In this document: positions 1 through 11,489 of the stretch, in pieces | Numbering within the stretch: position 1 is the stretch's first letter | Layout: each line of letters starts with the position of its first letter | NCBI GenBank assembly: GCA_950022295.1 | Contig: OX465597.1 | Coordinates: 183,705,016-183,769,015, forward strand | Direction of reading: 5' to 3' | DNA from: Bromus sterilis | Taxonomy: Eukaryota; Streptophyta; Magnoliopsida; Poales; Poaceae | Length of the DNA stretch: 64,000 nucleotides | Translations under genes and position numbers: made by a program | The notes under the pieces: model-generated | What the model saw: only the letters and a program-made list of their open reading frames with translations | Databases searched by the model: none | What the model was told of the DNA's origin: nothing

Positions 1-112
1 AGGTTCATAAATCTCAGACGGAAATTCGTGGATAAGTGTTTGCGATGAAAAGGTCAACACAAACGTTCCATTTATCATGTCCATCTGCGCGGACTAGTCC
101 ATAGGCCCAATT
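1..112. other. Unclassified flank left of chromovirus remnant H0
   Basis: This short AT-moderate stretch precedes a break at about base 112, where sequence homologous to the reverse transcriptase of element E1 (compare 5458 onward) begins abruptly. I find no motif, LTR end or reading frame that identifies it. It may be the edge of another element that lies mostly outside the window. Confidence 0.4.
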
Positions 113-244
113 ATATGCAAATCTTAAAAAATGCACTTTTTGCACTTCCAAACTCATATTCCTTGGCTTTGTGGTTTCATCCAATGGCATTGAAGTTGAT
201 GACACTAAAGTAAATGCAATTCAAACATGGCCACAATCTACCAC
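113..244 (+). pseudogene. H0 remnant, left part: 3' end of a chromovirus reverse transcriptase
   Basis: The translation carries the thumb-side RT sequence also seen in E1 (a CTFCTPK-like segment, then SSNGIEVD and NAIQTWPQ), at about 90 percent similarity by eye. It stops at the ACCAC target-site duplication of E1. The remaining RT-RNase H frame resumes at 8462. Read across the junction, the codons join in frame as S-T-T-L-S-Q-V-R-S-F, the expected RT to RNase H connection of CRM-like chromoviruses. Its own 5' part is lost at about base 112. It is a dead fragment of an older element closely related to E1. Confidence 0.8.
240..244. repeat. Target-site duplication of E1, left copy (ACCAC)
   Basis: ACCAC directly precedes the first LTR and recurs at 8462-8466 directly after the second LTR. 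A 5-bp duplication is the usual product of Ty3/Gypsy integrase. Confidence 0.85.
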
Positions 245-470
245 TGATGCGGAGCATCCTACCGACATCACCATGGATACATCTCCTACACGCAGACCCA
301 TGACTAGAGCACAAGCACGTGCCATAGAAGCAAAGGTGCATTCACTTCTTGTTGAGATTCAATAGCTTACGCACAAGAATTGGATGCTACCTCAAAATTG
401 TGTGATTTGTTCCATTAGGTCCAACGGCAAGGAGGCAACCAAAGGAGAAGAAGATTCGACTCCAAACATC

Positions 471-815
471 GGACGTCCGACAACTTTCAGACGTCCGACA
501 TGCCAAGGTCAGGAGACCCCCCAATCGAAGCGGAAGTGTGACAGACTTCGGACTGCCGACAGCTCGGACGTCCGAAACTCATTGGACGTCCGACATGGCA
601 AGGTCAGGAGACCCTCAATCGGATCGGACGTGCGTCAGACTTCGGACTTCCGACAGCTCGGACGTCCGAAACTCTTCGGAATTCCGACATCTCTTACTCT
701 AGGTCGCCAGGTCGTCTACAGGACTCCATCGATGCAGCCACTTCCAGAAATCCGAAACTCCACGGACGTCCGACGTCTCGAAAGTTCAGACGTCCGAAAC
801 CCGACGGACGTCCGA
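471..815. promoter_or_regulatory. Array of CGGACGTCCG palindromes in E1 U3
   Basis: About eight near-exact copies of (G/A)GACGTCCGA occur in roughly 345 bases, with degenerate copies between them. CGGACGTCCG is its own reverse complement and contains the ACGT core (GACGTC) favoured by plant bZIP factors. The array sits 60 to 400 bases upstream of the TATA box, where an enhancer would be expected. The regulatory role is inferred. Confidence 0.6.
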
Positions 816-876
816 AACCTGCCTCCGCGCAGATTCAGCTGGGCCACGACCCATGTATCCCCTTCTCCCCCTAGCC

Positions 877-884
877 TATATATA
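877..884 (+). promoter_or_regulatory. TATA box of E1 5' LTR
   Basis: TATATATA follows a C-rich stretch, and a pyrimidine-rich segment lies downstream. The same box recurs at 8072-8079 in the 3' LTR. Confidence 0.7.
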
Positions 885-1195
885 GTGGTCTCCTATATCA
901 GTTCTAGGGTTAGCTAAGAATTTACCAAAGACTTGAGAGCTTAGCTCCTTCTCCCCCCTAGGTAATTAGATCTCCTTGAGATCCTCTCAAGCCTTCCTCC
1001 TACCTCCTCTCCCCACTCATAGAAGGAGAGGAACCCAATCCTATTCATAGAAGGAGAGGGAGACTATCAAGCTTACCTCTTGTGGTGTATGGATCTTGTG
1101 ATGTGTGGTATTTGGGAGTGGATTTGAGTGTTTATGTGTTTGGATCCTGTTCCCCTTTGTCTCTTGTGTTAATTTTGTTTGTGATCCCCTTTGTT

Positions 1196-1220
1196 GTTGT
1201 TGTTGTTGTTGTCGTTGTTG
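1196..1220 (+). repeat. TTG microsatellite in E1 5' LTR
   Basis: This is a run of TTG triplets with one interruption. The equivalent stretch in the 3' LTR (about 8391-8404) is much shorter, so it expanded or contracted after insertion. Confidence 0.85.
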
Positions 1221-1280
1221 TGGATCCCCACCTCCAAATTGTTAAGATTGGGCCAAACCCTAGGCTTGCACTATATCATT

Positions 1281-1293
1281 TGGTATCATGAGC
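1281..1293 (+). promoter_or_regulatory. Primer-binding site of E1
   Basis: TGGTATCATGAGC lies two to three bases after the LTR end. It resembles the TGGTATCAGAGC site that pairs with initiator tRNA-Met, with a small internal change. Confidence 0.75.
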
Positions 1294-2424
1294 AAGGTTC
1301 ACACAATTTGGAGTCCCCCCCCCTCACTGTTCTAGCCAATTTTTGTTTGTTCTTGTCCAATTTCAAAAATTCCCCACCAAAAATAGTCATACCCAAGATC
1401 TTGCAACTTGTTGGTTCTTGTGAAATTTTGTTGGTTTTGATCCATGGATGTGGTGTTTTACTAGTGGATCTCACCCCTTTTGTGTTCCTTTAGCCTCCCA
1501 CCAAAAATTTTCCCCAATTTTTTTTCTTTCTTTCCACCAATTTGTTTTTGGGAACCCCAAGGACTCCACATCCATCAACAACGAAGATCCAATAGACCTC
1601 CACACCGGAAGAAAGGCCGGTACCACCGTTCTTCACGAGGGTAAGGTGACGTGAGGTATAATTTCCGTCATAACCACCCTCTCCTTGCAACTTACCATTG
1701 ATAGCCCATCTCCCTTTTGTGAACACCTTCCTTGTCCTATTGAGACTAGCTCTCCGAGTATTGCCGGCTCTGACAACTTGTGCACCTTAGTAGTCATACA
1801 ATAGATACTCCGTGCATTACTCATCAAGTCATAGAAAAATTCATAGCGCTTCAAGTTTCGTGGTCAAAAGTGAGTGTCTTTAAAAAAAAAGAGCGAAAGA
1901 GCAAAAGTTATCAAAAGCTTTTAAGCAAACGAGTGCGCAAATAGGGAAGCATCCACCAAAAGCACGATCAGAGTTCATCTATCCATATAGGTTGGTGCAC
2001 TTGTGCGAATCAAGCCGTTGAGCAATCAAGGTAGTGACTCTCTTTGTACTTGTGAAACGCGAGCATTAGTCTTCGTTAGGCTCACTTATCTTGCTCATTT
2101 TCTTGGTTGCACGAGTCCCATTATAATCGCGCGTGCGTTTCCTATTGCTATTTTTCTCTTTTGATCTACTTGTATCGCATTGCCTCATTTGGACCTCTAC
2201 CAATTTTATTAACACCTTGTTCTACTTGTTGCATTTATTCGGCCACTAATCCCTACCAAGCTCCATGATAAGCCATTTATAGGTGTGAGTGTGGGAACGA
2301 GACTCAAACAAGGACACTCTCTTCATTTCAAGAAACTATACATCACTTGAACCATTACATCTTCAAGAAGGTATCCTTGTTATTGTTCTCGCCCTTTTAC
2401 TCTCACATCTACCCGCTTGTTGTC
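1294..2424 (+). other. E1 untranslated leader
   Basis: This is 1.1 kb between the primer site and the likely gag start. It is T- and C-rich with an A-run near 1883. Only short open frames without family resemblance are present, and I see no gene in it. Confidence 0.6.
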
Positions 2425-4410
2425 ATGGCTAGGTCCCCTACCTCACCGGTGAATGGCACACTTCGCGATACAAGCCATATGGTTACTCAAGAAGCTCACC
2501 TACAATTCCAACATGAGATGCGCGACGCGCACGAGAAATTGAGCAACCGCATCGCCACGATTGCGGTAGAACTCCATCAAGGCCAAGATCTTATGTCACA
2601 AAAAATGGAAGAGCTATCCGAGCGCAATGAAGCACAAATGGAGGAATTCCAACAAAAAATGATCGCTCGTGACAAAGCCAATATGGCCGAGCTCAAATCC
2701 ATGCTCTCTTCTCGACATCATCATTCTTCATCATCTGCCTCTACACACCGGTCCTCTCACCGTTCCAAGGCCAACCATGAACATGTCGAGAACACCCAAC
2801 CTCGTGCCGGCAAGGAGCCTCAAGACCAAGCCACAGAACGCGACAAACGTCTCCTCCTTGAGAGATGAGTGCACGACACTCTCAACTTCCATCTTCAACA
2901 CCAAGGGGCAACAACTTATAATGCCCGGTCAACGAGACATGCAGGCCAAGAACATGGAGAGCCATCTTACTCTCATGTGCCTCGAGATGACCGTCATCCA
3001 AGACCACCACTTCACCCACGTCAAGACAACATACCTCCAATGGCTCTTCGCACATTGGAGGGCCGCCCAAATGCACCTCACGTGCCAAACTTTGATCATC
3101 AAGAGTACTACAACGACAACATCCACCGCAATGACCGGAGAGCTAGAGCACCTCCGCCGCCCGAACATCTCCGTATTCGCCAACCCCAACACAATGAAGA
3201 GCGTTTTGGGAGACTCAAGTTCACGATGCCCAAGTTCTTGGGGGGGAAAAACCTATCATGGGCCCTAAAGGTGGACAAGATATACCGTGTGCATAATTAT
3301 GAGGAGTCCAAGAAAGTTTCCATGACGTCACTTGAATTTGAAGACTATGCTCTCAATTGGTGGGAGAAAGTACAAGATCTCCGCCTCGAGCAAGGCACTC
3401 CACAAGTGTGCACATGGAAATAAATGAAGCAAGTGATGAGAGCCCGGTTTGTACCACAACATTACACACGTGACCTCAACCAAAAGTTACAAGCCCTCAA
3501 GCAAGGATACAAGACGGTGGAAGAGTATTACAAGGGAATGGAGTTGGCCATGATCCGAGCCAATGTGAAGGAATCCGCCGAACAAACCATGGCGCGCTTC
3601 CTCAACGGTCTCAATTACCAAGTGAAGAAGATCACCAACTTCCAACCTTACAACACCATTGAAGAACTGGTCCATCAAACCTCAAAAGCGGAGAGGCAAG
3701 TTCAAGAAGATGCTAAGTACTCAAAATTCGTGTCCTCCAACACTTGGGGTACACCTTCTACTTCTCAAGCTCCGTCAAGCACAACGCCCTATACCCGAGC
3801 TCCAACATCAAGCGGTGGTCTTTCAAACACACGGCCACCGGCAAATTCTTCAACGCGTTCTTCATCGACCACACCAAGTTTCAAGCCACAAGATCCTACC
3901 AAGGTCTTTCCACCCAAAGATGAAAATACTAGCTCCATTGCATGCTTCACTTGCAAGGGCCGCGGCCACAAGTCTTTTGAGTGCCCCACCAACAGGACCA
4001 TGATCATCACCGAAGACGGCGAGTATGATTCCATAAGTGAGGGTGAAATGGATTCTTTGGCTCAAGTATCTCAACATATCTAAGTAAATGATGATGATGA
4101 AGATGGCCACATATATTGTGACAATGATGCAACTCCCTCCCTCGTGGTGTCCAAGGTGTTGACTCTCCAACAAGAGCTCGATGAGAATCAAAGATGCCAC
4201 ATCTTGCACACCAAGGCAGGCATCAAAGGTCGATCCGTGAAGGTCGTTATTGATGGCGGAAGTTGCCACAACTTGGCAAGCGAGGAACTTTGTACCAAAC
4301 TCAACCTCATCAAGAAGAAGCACCCTCACCCATACAAGGTGGAATGGCTTAGTGACTCCGATTCCATAATCGGCGCCAAGAAGACACATTGGAATGTGAC
4401 GTGGTACCAA
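2425..4410 (+). pseudogene. E1 gag and protease, broken
   Basis: One frame starts with MARSPTSP and contains, in order, a coiled-coil-like charged N-terminal part, a proline- and arginine-rich region, the Gag core (DYALNWWEKV and ARFVPQHYTR), a serine/threonine-rich linker, a CCHC zinc knuckle (CX2CX4HX4C, near 3943-3984) and the protease active site IDGGSC near 4250. Gag packages the RNA, and the aspartic protease cuts the polyprotein. The frame is interrupted by stops at 2866, 3421 and 4081. After about 4385 the homologous protein continues in another frame. The ATG at 2425 is preferred over one at 2347 because the homologous E3 and D proteins begin with a similar short leader. Confidence 0.85.
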
Positions 4411-7400
4411 TGAGCGTGTGCCATTTGCTCTTGGGCCGACCTTGGCAATTTGATAGGAGTGTTTTACACAATGGTCGCACCAATCACTATATCTTCAACT
4501 GGAGGGGCAAATAATTGGTCCTTCGCCCCATGACCCCAAGTCAAGTGATCGCCGACAAAATACAACCTTCCAACCCTCATGGGGACAAAAGTGAGAGAGA
4601 GAACCACCACGAAGCGAGTGAGAGCCACAAGCCAAATATGAGTGACCCCATGAGGCGTACCACCAATGACACAATCTTACTAGCCACCAAACGATCGGTC
4701 CAAGAAGTGCGGAATAACCCATCCCATATTCCTCATTTTGTAATCTTGTACAAGGATGAGGTGCTTTTCCCTCACGACTCACCCCTCTTCCTCGTGCCAT
4801 CACTACTATTTTGCAGGAATTTGAGGATGTCTTCCCCACCGAGCTACCACCGGGTCTTCCACCACTTCGTGGCATTGAGCACCGCATCGATCTCATACCC
4901 GGTGCCCCCCTCCCTAGCAGGACACCTTACCGCACCAATCCCGAGGAGACAAAGGAGATTCAACGCCAAGTCGAACAACTACTTGAGAAAGGGTATGTTC
5001 GCGAAAGCCTTAGCCCTTGTGCGGTGCTAGTCCTAATTGTGCCAAATAAAGATGGCACGTGGCATATGTGTTGTGATTGTCGTCCCATCAATAACATTAC
5101 CGTGCGCTATAGAAACCCAATCCCTCGCTTAGATGACATGCTTGACGAACTATCCGGTGCCATAATTTTCACAAAAAATTATCTTAAGAGTGGCTATCAC
5201 CAAATACGTATGCAAGTTGGCGACGAGTGGAAAACTGCCTTCAAGACCAAGAGTGGTCTCTATGAATGGTTGGTTATGCCATTCGACCTATCCGAAGCAC
5301 CTAGTACTTTCATGCGCGTTATGAACTATGTTCTCCTCTATCTCATTGGCAAGTTCGTTATCGTTTACTTTGATGATATCCTCATTTATAGAAAATCCAT
5401 AGAGGTACATGCTAGCCATATTCGTGAAGTGTTTCAAGTGTTGCGTACAGAACAATTATATGCTAATCTTGAAAAATGTACTTTTTGCACTCCCAAACTC
5501 ATATTCCTTGGCTTTGTTGTTTCCTCCAATGGCATTAAAGTGGATGAAACTAAAGTAAACGCAATTAAAACTTGGCCTAACCCTACCACCCTCTCCCAAG
5601 TCCAGAGTTTTCTTGGGCTAGATGGATTTTACCACCGTTTCGTTAAAGACTTTAGCACCATTGCATCACCTTTATATGCTTTGAGAAAAAATAATGCGCC
5701 TTTTATTTGGGGACCCTCCCAAGAAAAGGCTTTCAATGAACTCAAACATCGCCTCACCCATGCTCCCTTACTTTTGTTGCCCAATTTTGATAAACCTTTA
5801 GAAGTTCATTGTGACGCTAGTGGCACGGGTATAAGAGGTGTGCTTATGCAAGATAGACGACCGGTAGCCTACTTTAGCGAAAAACTCTCCGGCGCCCAAT
5901 AGAACTACCCTATATACGATAAGGAACTCTATGCGTTGATCCGCATCTTACAAGTTTGGGAACACTATCTTCGCCCTAGGGAATTCGTCATCCACTCGGA
6001 CCATGAATCTCTTAAGTACTTGAAGTCTCAAACCAAATTGAATCGTAGACATGCTACATGGAGTGAATTCATTGAGTATTTCCCTTATATCATCATGTAT
6101 AAAAAGGGCAATGACAATGTCGTCGCGGACGCCTTGTCACGTAGATGCATGCTTACAACAAAGCTTGCATTTGACATTCTTGGATTTGAACACATCAAAG
6201 ATCTATATGCACATGATCCCAACTTTGCTACAGCTATCGCCAATTACAAGCGACACATAACTTGGGACAATTATTATATCAATGATGGATATCTTATGCG
6301 CGCTAACAAGCTTTGCATTCCCGAGTGTTCTTTGCATTTTCTCCTTTTGCAGGAATCTCATGGCGGTGGCCTCATGGGACATTTTGGCCGCGACAAAACA
6401 TACGCTACACTCTCTGCCAACTTCTTTTGGCCAAAGATGTTTCGTGATGTGGGCCGGCTTGTACAACGGTGCCACACTTGTCAAAAGGCTAAGTGAAAAT
6501 CTCTATCACATGGTCTATATATGCCTTTGCCTATTCCTCATGTACCATGGGAACATATTAGTATGGATTTCGTTCTTGGTTTACCGCGTACAAGGAATGG
6601 AAAGGATTCTATATTTGTGGTAGTTGATAGATTCTCCAAAATGGCACATTTCCTACCTTGTAATAAAATGGATGATGCCTCGCATAATGCTAACATCTTT
6701 TGTAGGGAGATTCTTCGACTCCATGGCGTGCCCAAGTCCATCGTCTACGACCGTGACGTCAAGTTCCTAAGCTACTTTTGGAAGACACTATGCGCCAAGC
6801 TCGGCATCATGCTCCTCTTCTCCACGGCGTATCACCCACAAACAGACGGACAAACGGAAGTTATGAACCGCTCCCTATCAACGCTACTCCGCACACTCAT
6901 CAAGAAGAACATCAAGGAGTGGATAGATCACCTCCCGGTGGCGGAGTTCGCCTACAACCATGCCATGACCTCCACCACGAAGCGGTCTTGCTTCGACGTT
7001 GTCTATGGGTTCAATCCTTTGTGCCCATTGGATATCCTACCTCTACCACTCCAAGAACGCGCCAACATGGATGCTAGCGCACGGGAAAATATCCTCAAGA
7101 GACTCCATGAAGATACGCGGGAAACTATTGAGAAACACGTTCAAGCCCATGCACGCAAGATGAATATCCACAAGGAACCAAGCACGTTTCAACTGGGTGA
7201 CTTAGTGTGGATACATCTCCGGAAAGACCGGTTCCCGGATGCCCGCAAGTCCAAGCTTCTTCCTCGCGCTGACGGGCCATTCAAGATTTTCACCAAAGTC
7301 AACAACAATGCCTACACGGTGGACATCCCCACCGACAAGTACTCGGTGAGCAACACCTTCAACATCTCCGACCTCGCACCTTACCATGGTGATGGAGACC

Positions 7401-7498
7401 TTGATCCGTGGATGGATCCTCCCCAAGGGGGGGGGGCGATTATGTGGAGCATCCTACCGACATCACCATGGATACATCTCCTACACGCGGACCCATGA
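4386..7498 (+). pseudogene. E1 pol (end of protease, RT, RNase H, integrase), broken
   Basis: Protease C-terminal sequence (LLLGRPW) continues to about 4800 with one stop near 4512. A second frame change then leads into the RT frame. Visible features are the RT box YFDD near 5370, RNase H CDASG, KELYAL and HSDHESL, the integrase zinc finger ending CHTC, and the catalytic triad around SMDFVLGLP, YDRDVKF and DGQTEV. Stops at 5900 (TAG) and 6494 (TGA) cut the frame. The last integrase residues (PYHGDGD, then a glycine tract) lie at the polypurine tract, and the frame runs on into the LTR. The protein would copy element RNA to DNA and insert it, but this copy cannot make it whole. Confidence 0.88.
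7421..7437 (+). promoter_or_regulatory. Polypurine tract of E1
   Basis: A CCCCAAGGGGGGGGGG run directly upstream of the 3' LTR is the expected primer for plus-strand DNA synthesis. Confidence 0.8.
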
Positions 7499-8461
7499 CT
7501 ATAGCACAAGCACGTGCCATAGAAGCAAAGGTGCATTCACTCCTTGTTGAGATTCAATACCATACGCACGAGAATTGGACGCTACCTCAAAACAGTGTGC
7601 TTTGTTCCATTAGATCCAACGGCGAGGAGGCAACCAAAGGAGAAGAAGATTCGACTCCAAACATCGGACGTCCGACAGCTTTCAGACGTCCGACATGCCA
7701 AGGTCAGGAGAACCCCCAATCGGAAGGGATGTGCGACAGACTTCAGACTGCCGACAGCTCGGAAGTCCGAAACTCGTCGGACGTCCGAAATGCCAAGGTC
7801 AGGAGCCCCTCCATCGGAGCGGACGTGCGACATACTTCGGACTTCTGACTGCTCGGACGTCCGAAACTCGTCGGAATTTCGACATCTCCTACTCCAGGTC
7901 GCCAGGTCGTCTACAGGACTCCATCGATGCAGCCACTTCCGTAAATCCGAAACTCCACGGACGTCTGACAACCCGAAAGTTCGGACGTCCGAAACCCGAC
8001 GGACGTCCGAAACCTGCCTCCGCGCAGATTCACCTGGGCCACGACCCATGTATCCCCTTCTCCCCCTAGCCTATATATAGTTGTCTCCTATATCAGTTCT
8101 AGGGTTAGCTAAGAATTTACCAAAGACTTGAGAGCTTAGCTCCTTCTTCCCCCTAGGGAATTAGATCTCCTTGAGATCCTCTCAAGCCTTCCTCCTACCT
8201 CCTCTCCCCACTCATAGCAGGAGAGGAACCCAATCCTATTCATAGAAGGAGAGGGAGACTATCAAGCTTACCTCTTGTGGTGTATGGATCTTGTGATGTG
8301 TGGTATTTAGGAGTGGATTTGAGTGTTTATGTGTTTGGATCTTGTTCCCCTTTGTCTCTTGTGTTAATTGTGTTTGTGATCCCCTTTGTTCTTGTTGTTG
8401 TTGTGGAGCCCCACCTCCAAATTGTGAAGATTGGGCCAAACCCTAGGCTTGCACTATATCA
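7440..8461 (+). repeat. E1 3' LTR
   Basis: It pairs with the 5' LTR over its whole length, including the GACGTC palindrome array (about 7670-8010) and the TATA box at 8072-8079. It starts TTATGTGG where the 5' copy has TGATGCGG, so its terminal G is mutated. The target duplication ACCAC follows at 8462-8466. Confidence 0.9.
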
Positions 8462-9250
8462 ACCACCCTATCACAAGTACGTAGTTTTCTTGGTTTAGCC
8501 GGTTTCTATCGAAGCTTTGTTAAGGATTTTAGCACAATTGCCTCACCTTTGCATGCTTTAAGTAAAAAGAATGTTCCTTTCATTTGGGGTCATCTAAAGA
8601 AAAAAGCTTTTAATGAACTCAAGCATCGCCTCACTCATGCTCCTTTGCTTGTTTTTCCCAACTTCGACAAACCTTTTGAAGTTCATTGTGATGCTAGTGG
8701 CACGGGTAAAGGAGGTGTGCTCATGCAAGATAGACGGCCGGTTGCTTATTTTAGTGAAAAACTTTCCAGTGCATTATTGAATTACCCTATATATGATAAG
8801 GAACTCTACGCCTTGATTCACGTGTTGCAAGTTTGGGAACATTAGCTTCGCCCTCGAGAATTTGTCATTCACTCGGACCATGAATCTGTAAAATACTTGA
8901 AGTCTCAAACTAAATTGAATCGTAGGCATGCTAGGTGGAGTGAACTCATTGAATCCTTCCCTTACATCATCATGTATAAAAAGGGCAATGGCAACGTCGT
9001 CACTGACGCCTTGTCCCAAAGATGCATGCTTACAACTAAACTTGAATTTGACATTGTGGGTGTTGAACACATCAAAGATCTTTATGCAGATGACCCTTTC
9101 TTTGCCACATGTTTTTACAATTGCAACCGATACACCACTTGGGACACATATTATATGAATGATGGCTATCTCATGCGCGCTAACAAGCTTTGCATTCCCG
9201 CGTGTGCTTTGCATCTCCTCCTTTTGCAGGAATCTCATGGCGGTGGCCTC
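8462..9250 (+). pseudogene. H0 remnant, right part: RNase H and start of integrase
   Basis: This continues the protein interrupted at 244: VRSFLGLAGFYRSFVKDFST, then RNase H with CDASG, KELYAL and HSDHES, then the start of the integrase zinc-finger region (LLLQESHGGGL). A TAG at about 8843 replaces the tyrosine expected after WEH. At 9250 homology to E1 stops in mid-codon and different sequence begins, so the integrase core, 3' LTR and right border are lost. It belongs to the same family group as E1 but is a separate, older copy. Confidence 0.85.
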
Positions 9251-10152
9251 AAAGTGGAGCGTGTGTCTCTCCCACACAAATAAAGCAGGGTTCTAATTTG
9301 CTGTGAACAGAAAACACAGCTAAAGAAAACTAAAAATAAGTAAAGACCAAGACGCTCCAAGCATAGCACATAACGCATGAAGTGATAAAAATATAGTGGA
9401 ACGAAGGACAAACTGATAATTGTCGATGGAGAAGGGGATGCACGGGGGCATCCCCAAGCTTAGACGCTTGAGTCTCCTTGAATATTTCTTGGGGGTGCAT
9501 GGGGACATCCCCAAGCTTGAGAGTTTGACACTCCCGGATCTTCTTTCATCATTTTCCTTCGCACACTTGAAAACTCCCTTCATACATAACTCATCATAAG
9601 TTGATTAGAGAGGTTAGTACCCATAATAAAAAAAAATACTCTACTGGAAATAAATATTTTCTTGAAGGGCTACTGTTTCTCAAGACCGCCAAGAAGTTTT
9701 TTCACAGAAAAAGCTAGCGCAAGATTTGCAAAATTGACGAAAGGCAAAACGTGGTAGAATCTGTGAAAAACAGACCAGCAGGTAGTAAATAATTTTTTCG
9801 GGGTACTTCTACAACTCAAATAAAAAAACTCAAAACATACTCTCAAAAGATAATCGTATATAGCATGCTGATGAAAAAATTCAGATAAAAAAGATGATCT
9901 GGTGATTTACCGTCAATTTTTTCCGTCCAAGGACAGAATCTGATTTCTGCACAGCATGTCACAACTTTTGAACTTTCTTGCATTGGCGGCTAAACTTGAC
10001 ACAAAGCTTGAAAATAAAGATACAATGATGTTGCTAAAGTAGTAACAATCATCAAGACCACTTAAACAGAAGGAAAAACATCTTGGGTTGCCTCCCAACA
10101 AGCGCTTTCTTTTATGCCTTTTAGCTAGGCATGAAGATTATAAAAGATGCTC
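9251..10152 (-). other. F internal non-coding 3' part
   Basis: This 0.9-kb stretch has two copies of a 'cttggggatgc/tccccc' hairpin-like block (about 9436-9460 and 9485-9515) and the GGGAGGCAACCC block near 10090. I see no coding frame here. Confidence 0.55.
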
Positions 10153-10910
10153 TCATAAGAATAACGATTTGAAGCAAAATAGAGCGTCAAGAAGAAAATA
10201 TGAGACATATTTAAGCCTAACCCACTTTCTATGCCTAGGAAACTTGTAAACAAATAAATTAAAGAAGCACAAAGTGACATGCATAGGAAGGTGGAAAAAG
10301 AACAACTTCAGAACTTTCAACATAAAGAGAGGAGTTTTAGTAATATGGAAGTTTCTACAACCAAACTTCACTCTTTCAAAATAATTTTCAGTAGTATCAT
10401 GAACAACATCAAGAATATAACTATCACATAAATAATGTTGTTCATGACCTACAAGCACACGTGTATAGTTTTCAACACGGTCTTTAGGATCATAAGATAA
10501 ATGCAACCCATCACATTGAGCCTTGATAAGAGCAAAATTCTCCGGAATATGAGTTGGAGATTTCAAAATGATAATAGGGCAATCAAGTGCGGGTGCAATA
10601 GCAACAATTTCATTATTATCAATAGGAACTATAGCAAGTTCATCTCCATAAGCATCATTAATAAAGGCATCATGGCCATCAAGAAAGCAAGTATCAAGAT
10701 CTTCAGAAAGGGATGTATCAAGTGAGTCCTCGGAATCATGGGATTCCTCATCATAGCAATCATTGGCCTCTTCTTGGGCAGCAAAAAATTATTTTTAAAA
10801 TCCTCAATATAATCATTGCAAACATAATTCTCAAAGCAATAAGAAGGAACTGCAAAGTTTTCAGACTTGTGAATAGTATCGTAATACTTTTCAATCAAAG
10901 AAGCAATCAC
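10153..10910 (-). pseudogene. F gag-like remnant reading frames
   Basis: Two minus-strand frames read YYDTIHKSENFAVPSYC and YIEDFKNNF (upstream part), then ENFALIKAQCDGLHLSYDP (downstream part). Similar AT-rich pseudo-protein occurs in Triticeae Athila/Sabrina-type elements, whose products are poorly characterised. No Gag zinc knuckle or protease motif is visible, and the two parts lie in different frames. I treat them as decayed internal-region coding sequence of unknown function. Confidence 0.45.
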
Positions 10911-11465
10911 ATAAGCACCCTAAAAGCAACAAACTTTTCAATCTTTTCAACATTAAAGTAATCATAAACACCTTTAGCATAAGAAGATAAGATCTCATTT
11001 TCATTAAACTCACATTGGAAAGGAAGGTGTTTACTATCTATATTAAGCAGGAAGTAAAATCATAAATGTTGCATAAACACTCAACATAGCAATAAGAAAA
11101 TTGTATTTGATCTCATAAGTGTTTCCATTTCTGAGATAAGAGTTGTCGCGTATAATGAGCGTGCTCATCCAATGATTTTCCCTCAACCAAGTCGGTTGGG
11201 TTTTTAGCGCGAGCATAAATTGATCGAAGGCGATCCAAGTGAAACATGTCCATCCTACCATATTTGGGTGGTTCCACACCCATGGTGAAGATAGCATCAG
11301 TAGGCAGAAAAAGACAAAGACAAAGACAAAGACAAAATGAAGAAACTATTTTCCGGGTTTTTCATATAAGACTCAAAAGCAAAAGCAAAAACTGAAAGGT
11401 AAACTAACAAGACTAAAAAGCAAAGGTAAAAGATAGTGTGCAATTCCCCTATCTTAAAGAGCGGA

Positions 11466-11484
11466 GTCCCCGGCAACGGCGCTA
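11466..11484 (-). promoter_or_regulatory. Primer-binding site of F (tRNA-Asp type)
   Basis: On the minus strand TAGCGCCGTTGCCGGGGAC lies five bases inside the LTR end. It differs by one base from the TGGCGCCGTTGCCGGGG site typical of Athila-lineage elements. Confidence 0.8.
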
Positions 11485-11489
11485 GAAAT

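Larger units (their letters stand above)
245..1278 (+). repeat. E1 5' LTR
   Basis: It begins TGATGCGGAGCATCC and ends CTATATCA, and pairs with 7440-8461. U3 holds an array of CGGACGTCCG palindromes, then a TATATATA box near 877 and a pyrimidine-rich leader. A TTG microsatellite lies near the 3' end. Short open frames here that translate as repeated SDVR peptides are by-products of the palindrome array and are not genes. Confidence 0.9.
245..8461 (+). mobile_element. E1: complete but decayed CRM-like Ty3/Gypsy chromovirus
   Basis: The element has two LTRs of about 1.03 kb, a TGGTATCA-type primer site, gag with a CCHC knuckle, protease, RT, RNase H and integrase in Gypsy order, a polypurine tract, and a perfect 5-bp target duplication (ACCAC). 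Its protein is closest, by eye, to E3 and D in this window: a YFDD box, QTDGQTEV at the integrase glutamate, and a C-terminal PYHGDGD motif in place of a classical chromodomain. This points to the CRM chromovirus clade, although a non-centromeric subgroup is possible. Several in-frame stops and at least two frameshifts make it non-autonomous today. It is inserted in the RT/RNase H boundary of the related remnant H0. Confidence 0.9.

Noticed and set aside
384..917. Open frames with repeated SDVR/TSDVR peptides (also 7544-8080, 16287-16752, 22599-23064)
   Set aside because: They are translations of the GACGTCCGA palindrome arrays in LTR U3, occur in several frames and on both strands, and have no domain.
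1082..1291. Hydrophobic valine-rich small protein
   Set aside because: It is a translation of the TTG microsatellite in the LTR. The 3' LTR copy differs in length.
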